In this document: in pieces, positions 57,986 through 64,000 of the stretch | Layout of the letters: each line of letters opens with the position of its first letter | How positions within the stretch are numbered: position 1 is the first letter of the stretch | Source of the DNA: Scenedesmus sp. ARA3 | Lineage: Eukaryota; Chlorophyta; Chlorophyceae; Sphaeropleales; Scenedesmaceae | Assembly (NCBI GenBank): GCA_004335835.1 | Contig: RWJK01001533.1 | Span: 2,759-66,758 of the forward strand | DNA length: 64,000 nt | Direction: 5' to 3' | Position numbers and translations under genes: made by a program | Notes under the pieces: generated by a model | The model's database searches: none | Seen by the model: the letters and a program-made list of their open reading frames with translations, nothing else | Told to the model about the DNA's origin: nothing

Positions 57986-60504
57986 ATGTTTGCTGTGCTG
58001 GATGCCCACAGCAGCAGTGCCGATGCCTTAGTTGTCTCTTGGGATCCTCCTCAGCACATACAAGTCCCAAGCAGCAGCCATGCTGCCGCTGTGCAGCAGC
58101 CCCTGCTGTCTGTGTGGGATGCGTTGGCCGCACCAACTGTCTTCATGCAGCAAGCGCTTGTGTTCAAACAGGCCATAAGCACGCCTGACCTGGCAGCTGC
58201 TGTGCAGCTCGTACTTGAGCGCTACCCTGCACTAGGATACAGGGTTGCCAAGGATCAGGTAAGACCCCTAAGCCGTGTGTGCATGGCATTGCAATTGTTG
58301 AAGTGTAGCAGTGCAGTATGAGTGGTTTGCGGCAGCACAACACGGCTTGTTCTGTTGATGGTGCTACGCACCTTGAGCTGAGGCAGCATGTAGCGTGTTG
58401 AGGCATTGCTGACCCAGCGCGCCTGCCTGTCCGCGCTGTGTTGCTGCAGGATGGCAGACTCTGCCTGTGCCCTCCGCCTCCCCCAGCAGCAGCAGGCATC
58501 ACACTACTGCAAGGCAGCTCACCAGCCACTCTGCAGCAGCTGCTGCAGCACAGCAGCGGCGCCACCACACCTATGCAGCTCCCTACCATACAGCCAGAGC
58601 AGCAGCAGCAGCAGCAGCAGTTACTGAAGCTGCCTGAGCTGCCAGATGCTCTGTTTGGACAGCTCCCAGGCGCACTGCTGCCCGATTACCTGGACAATCC
58701 TGGTCTGTCTCTAGTGCATGTGGCATTGGTGCAGCTGGCTCATGGTGGATGTGTGTTTGGACTGCGGATGAGTCACCTCTTGGGGGACTGGAGCAGTGCC
58801 AGGCTGCTGCTGCGCAGCATTGCAGCAGCATACAGCCAACTCCAGCGGCCTCGCCTCGAGGGTGCTGAACACAACACTGCTGGGGCTGCAGCTGGCAAGG
58901 ACCTCTCAACAGCAGCAGCAGCACCTGCAGAGTGTCCTGCACCTGGCAGCGGCAGCAGCAGCAGCAGCGTGGTGGCAAGCCTGCCGCAGCTCACGCCAGC
59001 AGCGCCGCTGCTGAACAAGCTTGTGGCTGCAGCACGGCAGCAGCTGCCAGCCGACTTTGAGCCAGTGCGGCTGAAGCTGCAGCAGCCGGCAGACGCTGAC
59101 TTGTTTGAGAAGCTTGCACAGCTCAGCAGCAGCAGCAGTGGGAGTGGCAACACTGGAAGCAAGGGCTGTGGCGAGGACAATGGCGGCAGCAGCAGCAGCA
59201 ATGGGCAACCGCAGCGCATCACTTACCATGTGCTGCCCGAGAGGATTCAGCAGCTCAAGCGGGAGGCTCAGGCAGACATAGCAGCAGCAGCAGCCAGCAG
59301 TGCTAGTGCAAGCAGTGACAGCAGCAGCAGTAGGGCGTGTACCTCGCACAATGTGCTGCTGTCACGGCTACTGCAGGTCTTTTGCTCCCTGCCGGGGCGT
59401 GAGGGTCTGTCGCATGATGTGGCAGTATCTGCTGACATGCGTGGGAAGCTGCCGCAGCAGCAGCGGCAGTACTTGAGCGAGCAGCAGCTGCAGCAGCTGG
59501 GTGCGGCGTTTGGGAACTTCTTTGCCTCTGTGATCCTGGAGGATGCATTGCCAGGGAGCAGCAGCCTGGGGGAGCTTGCAGTGCAGCTGCGTGCTGCTGT
59601 TGACAGGTTAGGTTAGGGGTAGGTTGATGGTTAGGGGTAGGTTGATGTGTGTGGATTGGCAGGTAGGGAGTGCGTGTGAGTTGGTGCGCGGGTCGTTCGG
59701 TGACACGAGTGACATGCTTTTGGTGAGGTTGCCTGTGAGGTGTTGCTAAGGAAGGCAGCCAGCCTGATCTGCGACGTTTACAGTGAGCTTGGTTGAGTTG
59801 CGGAAATGTGGCTGGCGGCTGGGGCTGTACACCCAAACCCCGCGGCATCAGGCACGCTCGCACAGATCACCGCTAGATCACAAGACACTGCGCAGACTTA
59901 ACAGCAGTGTCTCATGTGCATTGTGCAGCTTTGATCGCCGCCTAACATGCATGCTGCTGCTGCTGCTGCTGCTGCTGTCATCTGGGCCAGGGGGATCCAG
60001 CTGTGGCTGCCTGACCTGTCCTGGGCATCTGGCGTCATGGGCATCTCACATGCAAATCTCGAATGCAACCAGCAGCAGCAGCAGCCGCAGCAGGCAGAAG
60101 ATCTCTCGGGGGCACTTCCACCGTCATCAGCAGGAGCCGCCGCCGCCGCCGCAGCAGCAGCGCACGAGGGCAAGCAGCAGCAGCAGCAGCAGCAGCAGCA
60201 GGTGACCTGGCGGCGCCTGCATGCCATGGGTCCCCGCTGCCTGCTGCAGCAGCAGATGCAGCTGGGGCTGCTTGCCTCTCTGTCAACCACGCAGTGGCCA
60301 CTAGATTACGCTGCTGATGCCAGTTTTGCAGGGCAGCTGCCTCTGCTGGCTGTGCCGAGCTTCAGCCAGCCCCAGCCCTATCCGCTGCTGCTGATGCAGC
60401 AGGGGCCTCCTGGGATGGGTGGAGGGCTGCTGCTGCATGTGTGGTTGGATGCGGCGGAGGTGCCGCTGCTGCAGCAGGCAGTTGCTTCACGAGGGGGCCT
60501 GTGA
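57986..60504 (+). CDS. BAHD-type acyltransferase
   Basis: Exons 57986-58258, 58450-59606 and 59991-60504 join in phase to 647 residues. BAHD enzymes transfer acyl groups from acyl-CoA to alcohols or amines in the cytosol. The catalytic HxxxD is present as H200-LLG-D204 in GLRMSHLLGDWSSARLLLRS. Other matching blocks are LVHVALVQLAHGGCVFGLRM, YHVLPERIQQLKREA, SHNVLLSRLLQVFC, DVAVSADMRGKLP and FGNFFASVILED. The second signature DFGWG is not intact; DYAADASFAGQLPLLAV sits roughly where it should be, after LWLPDLSWASG. Family length is about 430-460, and the excess here is polyQ, polyS and polyA insertions. The intron 2 acceptor at 59990 follows a CTG tract; the alternative at 59927 breaks frame. 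TGTAA at 60763 lies 259 nt past the stop. Substrate is unknown. Confidence 0.82.
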
Positions 60505-63500
60505 GGTTGGGCCAAGGCTTGCTTGGAATAGAGCGGCAGCTTGTTCATGCAGCTGAGGTGCTGGATCAACCATGTGCACAGCGCTGAAGCTGTGATGTTG
60601 TGCCGATGTTGGTGGTTTCTTTTGAAGTCTTGCTTGAAGTCTTGCTTGGAATTGACCGGCAGATTGATCATGCAGCTGAGGTGCTCGAATGGTTTTGTGG
60701 CCAGCAGTAAAGCTGATGTTGTGTTCCGGCGTGATGACGAGCTAGCGCAGATCCGATGGTAATGTAAGACAGGCTGGCACTGGGGTCAATGGAGCGCATG
60801 TCATGCTGCCGAGGCGCTCGTTGTTGTGTGACCAGCAGTAAGGCTGTTGACACAGAGTTTGCGTTGTACATGTAACCTGTGATCTTTCGTGCCGGCAATA
60901 TTGACAGACTAGCGGCCTCAATGGTGATGTGGCTATGGCTTACAAGGTACCTTGATGGTGGTGACTACAGCAAAGTGGCATGCCAAGTAGTGTCAGCAAG
61001 CGCGACAATGGACTGTGTGGAGATACAAACATGATTGCACTGCCACCAAACCAAACCTACAACTGCCACAGCTGGCCAACACCAGCTGGAATTCACGATC
61101 AGGCATGCAGCTACACTGATAGCAGTGACTGCCGTAAGCTACGCATTTCGCTGAGCACCACCACAGCCGACAACCGCAACACAACAAGCGCCTGATACCA
61201 GGCATGCAGTGTTGATACAATTGAAACCAAGGCGTGCATTCATTGGCTAGTGGCAGGACCAAGCGCGCTGCGCGTCTACTTGCTATGCAGGTTGTCCTGA
61301 AAGACACAATCTGATTGCGGCAGCCCTTTCCACACGCAAACAAAAGCCCCTGTCAGCATGCCACAACAGCATGGGGGCAGGCTGCCAGGTGAGCTGGCGC
61401 GCGCATGCTCACCCCGGTGCATGTGCACTAGCATTGCAGGGCAGTTTTCAGGTTGTAGAAATGTACTGCCCAGCATTGCGTGAGGCACACAACACCGGCT
61501 GCACCCCAAGCATCTGCACCATAAGCTGAACTGTGCATGGTGGACCAGCAACACCATCCTTGATCCTTCAATCACCAATGCACAGCCGCCGTCATAACAC
61601 CGTGGCAAAAACATTGTGAACGCGTGCAGCCAGTCTCCAAATTTCTAGCGTCGGACTCATTTCGGACTCAATTGCTGCATCCTGCACAGGCTCTTGCAGC
61701 AGAGCAACAGGAAAGAAGTCGAGTATTGTGGCCCTGCGCATCATGTGTGACGCAGCAGGGCACAAAAGAAGATGAAGCAGCGGTGCCTGTGCTACTGTAA
61801 AAGCTGTGTAAGCTTGGTTTGCTGCAGTGCACCAACTGCCAATCCAGCGTTGCATGGAACAACTCGCATGCGTTGTGTGTGTGTGTGCGCATGCATGTAT
61901 GCGGCTATGTAACCCGTGTCAGTGATGACATGGCCACTTGCCCAGCTGCCGCATATGCCTGAAAAGCAAAACCTTAACTGCTTCCTGTCAAGGTACCCAC
62001 GGGACGTCAAAATGCACATGCAGATACATCGTTGTGCTGATTTTGTGTTGCGCACAGCAATGCACCAGCCACGCGCAGCAGGCGCCACAAACATCCACCT
62101 AACCGCCCCATTCGGCAGCTGCTGGCTGCTGTCAACTCAGCATGAGCGGCTGTGCTGCTATTGCTGCTCAGAAGGCCGCTAGTGAGCCAATTTCAACAAC
62201 AACACAACACGCCTTTAAGGGTTGGCGAGGCCCCTGCAAAGACACAACCCACCTTACCCCGGGCACTAGCCCAGCCAGCCGCCAGCCAGCTCATTTTGCA
62301 TGTCCAGCGCGGGCCTTCCAAGATACAGTGCCAGCACGAGTCACAGAGTCATGGGTCAACACACTACAGCCCCGGCGACTACAGCCCTTGGCAGGCAAGA
62401 AGTGGCATTGTGTGAGCTGAGAACCAGCGTAGGGTGCTCCTGGTGCGCCTGCTTCTGCCTCCAGAGCTGGCTGGACGGCCAGCAAAAGCAACTGGCAGTA
62501 CATCCGCATCAGCAGATGCATGCGTGTGCGCACATATTCGAGAAATGCACCAGGCCTCAGCGGCCAACTAACAACGGGGCTCAAGGTATTGCCAGCCACA
62601 CCTTCACCTATGAGCTATGTATGATACAGTAGCTAGGTACCAGCACACATGGTGACGCAAGCACAGCAGCAGCGTTAACGGCAGCATGGTCGCATGACAA
62701 TGTCGGCATACATGCGAGAAATGCGCTGGCTTTCTACTGTTTGCTCCAGCGTCTGCTGTGCCGTGGCCGCAGCAGTCAAGTAGCTCAACTAGCATGTAGA
62801 GAGCTGCCGTGTGTAACCTGAAAAACAGACCTACTGCTCCAACATGCACAGCCACCACCACAGCCGACCACATACCCTAGTGCCCCAGTATTGGGACGTG
62901 CTCCGCTGATCAACAGCAACATGTGACAGTAAGTACAGCAGCGTGCGTGTTGGCGTCTGCTGCAGCAGCGGAGAACACAAGCATCTTGCAAGTACAGCAC
63001 ACTCTGCTCTGATGGAGGATGGCAGACTGCTAGCACCAGCACACCGTGACAAAACTGAAACACCACATGTTTTCCCGCTCAGACCCGCACAAGGACTTGC
63101 TTTTGGGTCAGCCGTACGTACTTGAGTCGCCCTATCATCATTTAACCACAGCAACCCAACTGTTGCAGCATGGAACACTACCAAGTAGCTGTCTAACCAT
63201 GCCGCAGCGGTGCACTGATGAGCCAGTGCTTTGCAAACACAGCAAGCACTTTGCACCCCTCCCAAGTGTCCCGCAGGTAGCACAGCCGAGCAGCCTAGCC
63301 AAGATTAAGCCAACGCAAGCAATGCAAGCACCCTTGCCCGTTACACAGCAGATCTGCCCGCCAAGAGTCTCACAGCACGCCGCCACCTACAATTTTAACT
63401 GCATGTCTTACACGCAGGCGCGGACACACAAATCCCCTAGCCCCATTCCACGCCCATGCTCCCTGTGTATGTGTACAATATGCCTGATCTTGATCCGAAA

Positions 63501-64000
63501 ACAACAAAGTCAAAGACCCACAGCCGGCTGATGCGGCATCCAGCTCCACTGTATGCCAACGCTGCTGACGGCCGCTTCTCAGTGCTTGCTATGTGGTGCC
63601 GTTCAGGTGCTTGCATACACAAAAGTGCCCCACAGCCGATCTGTAAGTGTGCTGCTGCAGTCTTGTGCATGCCATTAGCTTTGCTTGCGGTGTGCATCAG
63701 CACTCAGCATCAGCACCAACATGCACCAAACAGCTGCTTGATTTGGGGCCCACCCATCATCCTCGCGCATCACAAGAATCTGCATGTAGAAAGACAGTTT
63801 TACGCATGGCAAATACACAACTGCGCATGTCCGGCAAGCCCGCACGGTGTGCTGTGACCACCTCCCACATGCCAATCTTCCACAACCGCCGCATGCCCGC
63901 ACAGTATGTTGTTAACACCCCAAACCACCCACATGGCATGCTGTTGCCAAAGCCAAGTGACTCAAGCGCTGCACAGCAGCTCTGCATGAGCCGACAGGCA
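60505..64000. other. Right-hand gene-free region
   Basis: The first about 460 bases are G/T-rich with TGTAA at 60763 and 60871, fitting the BAHD 3' region. From about 60970 to the window end the plus strand becomes A/C-rich, the composition of 3' regions of minus-strand genes here. No exon can be supported on either strand. I expect the 3' end of a minus-strand gene just beyond the right edge. Confidence 0.45.
60763..60767 (+). terminator. TGTAA signal downstream of the BAHD gene
   Basis: TGTAA lies 259 nt after the stop, within the G/T-rich tail; a second copy is at 60871-60875. Confidence 0.45.

Noticed and set aside
59607..59650. Telomere-like GTTAGGGGTAGG repeats at the start of BAHD intron 2
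   Set aside because: Only two imperfect copies inside an intron; more likely a small tandem duplication than interstitial telomere DNA.
59927..59990. Alternative BAHD exon 3 start at 59929
   Set aside because: Using that AG puts exon 3 in a frame that does not reach the conserved C-terminal part; the acceptor at 59990 keeps phase.

Overview
The window is nuclear DNA from a eukaryote, most likely a chlorophyte green alga. It resembles a Scenedesmus/Tetradesmus-type member of the Sphaeropleales, but that placement is inference. The evidence is intron-dense genes (66 introns in my models, all GT-AG), very frequent CAG/CTG tracts, TGTAA-type polyadenylation signals after several stops, cilia genes beside plant-type genes (a plant-style L-gulonolactone oxidase with a Cys-rich tail, and a BAHD acyltransferase), and no organellar or bacterial features. 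Most ORFs over 60 codons here are shadows. I assembled exons by eye from splice sites, reading phase and family knowledge, and every joined model below keeps frame.

Layout. 235-15963 (-): the first 22 coding exons of Aquarius (AQR/IBP160/EMB2765), the intron-binding spliceosomal SF1 helicase; its 3' end lies off the left edge. 16647-19295 (+): a LENG1/Cir_N-type protein, divergent from AQR. 20342-27039 (+): a secreted plant-type L-gulonolactone oxidase-like flavoprotein. 29768-30766 (-): an uncharacterised protein. 32281-33849 (-): SNRNP27, a U4/U6.U5 tri-snRNP protein. 33892-34649 (-): COA6, a cytochrome c oxidase assembly factor, only 42 nt upstream of SNRNP27 and in the same frame. 34919-36942 (+): an unknown multi-pass membrane protein. 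39885-42812 (+): an unknown polyQ protein. 43287-45166 (-): a PIH1-domain protein. 45563-49438 (+): IFT57, divergent from the PIH1 gene. 50765-52491 (+): an A-like cyclin. 57986-60504 (+): a BAHD acyltransferase. 52492-57985 and 60505-64000 hold no gene I can support.

Themes. Three genes serve pre-mRNA splicing (AQR, LENG1, SNRNP27) and two serve cilia (PIH1-type dynein assembly factor, IFT57). Two of these functional matches sit head to head over short shared promoters. COA6 and SNRNP27 look like a nuclear dicistronic unit.

The most striking structure is a rule-bound pattern I call half-exon echoes. In AQR, in the gulonolactone oxidase gene and once in the polyQ gene, introns contain diverged copies of part of the neighbouring exon. 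Copies of an exon's 5' part, usually still carrying the acceptor, always lie upstream of that exon. Copies of its 3' part, carrying the donor, always lie downstream. This is the product expected from many small tandem duplications whose breakpoints straddle one exon-intron junction. Some echoes have expanded into arrays of decoy splice sites: six 5' halves for AQR exon 9, and eight donor-like units around the Walker A exon.
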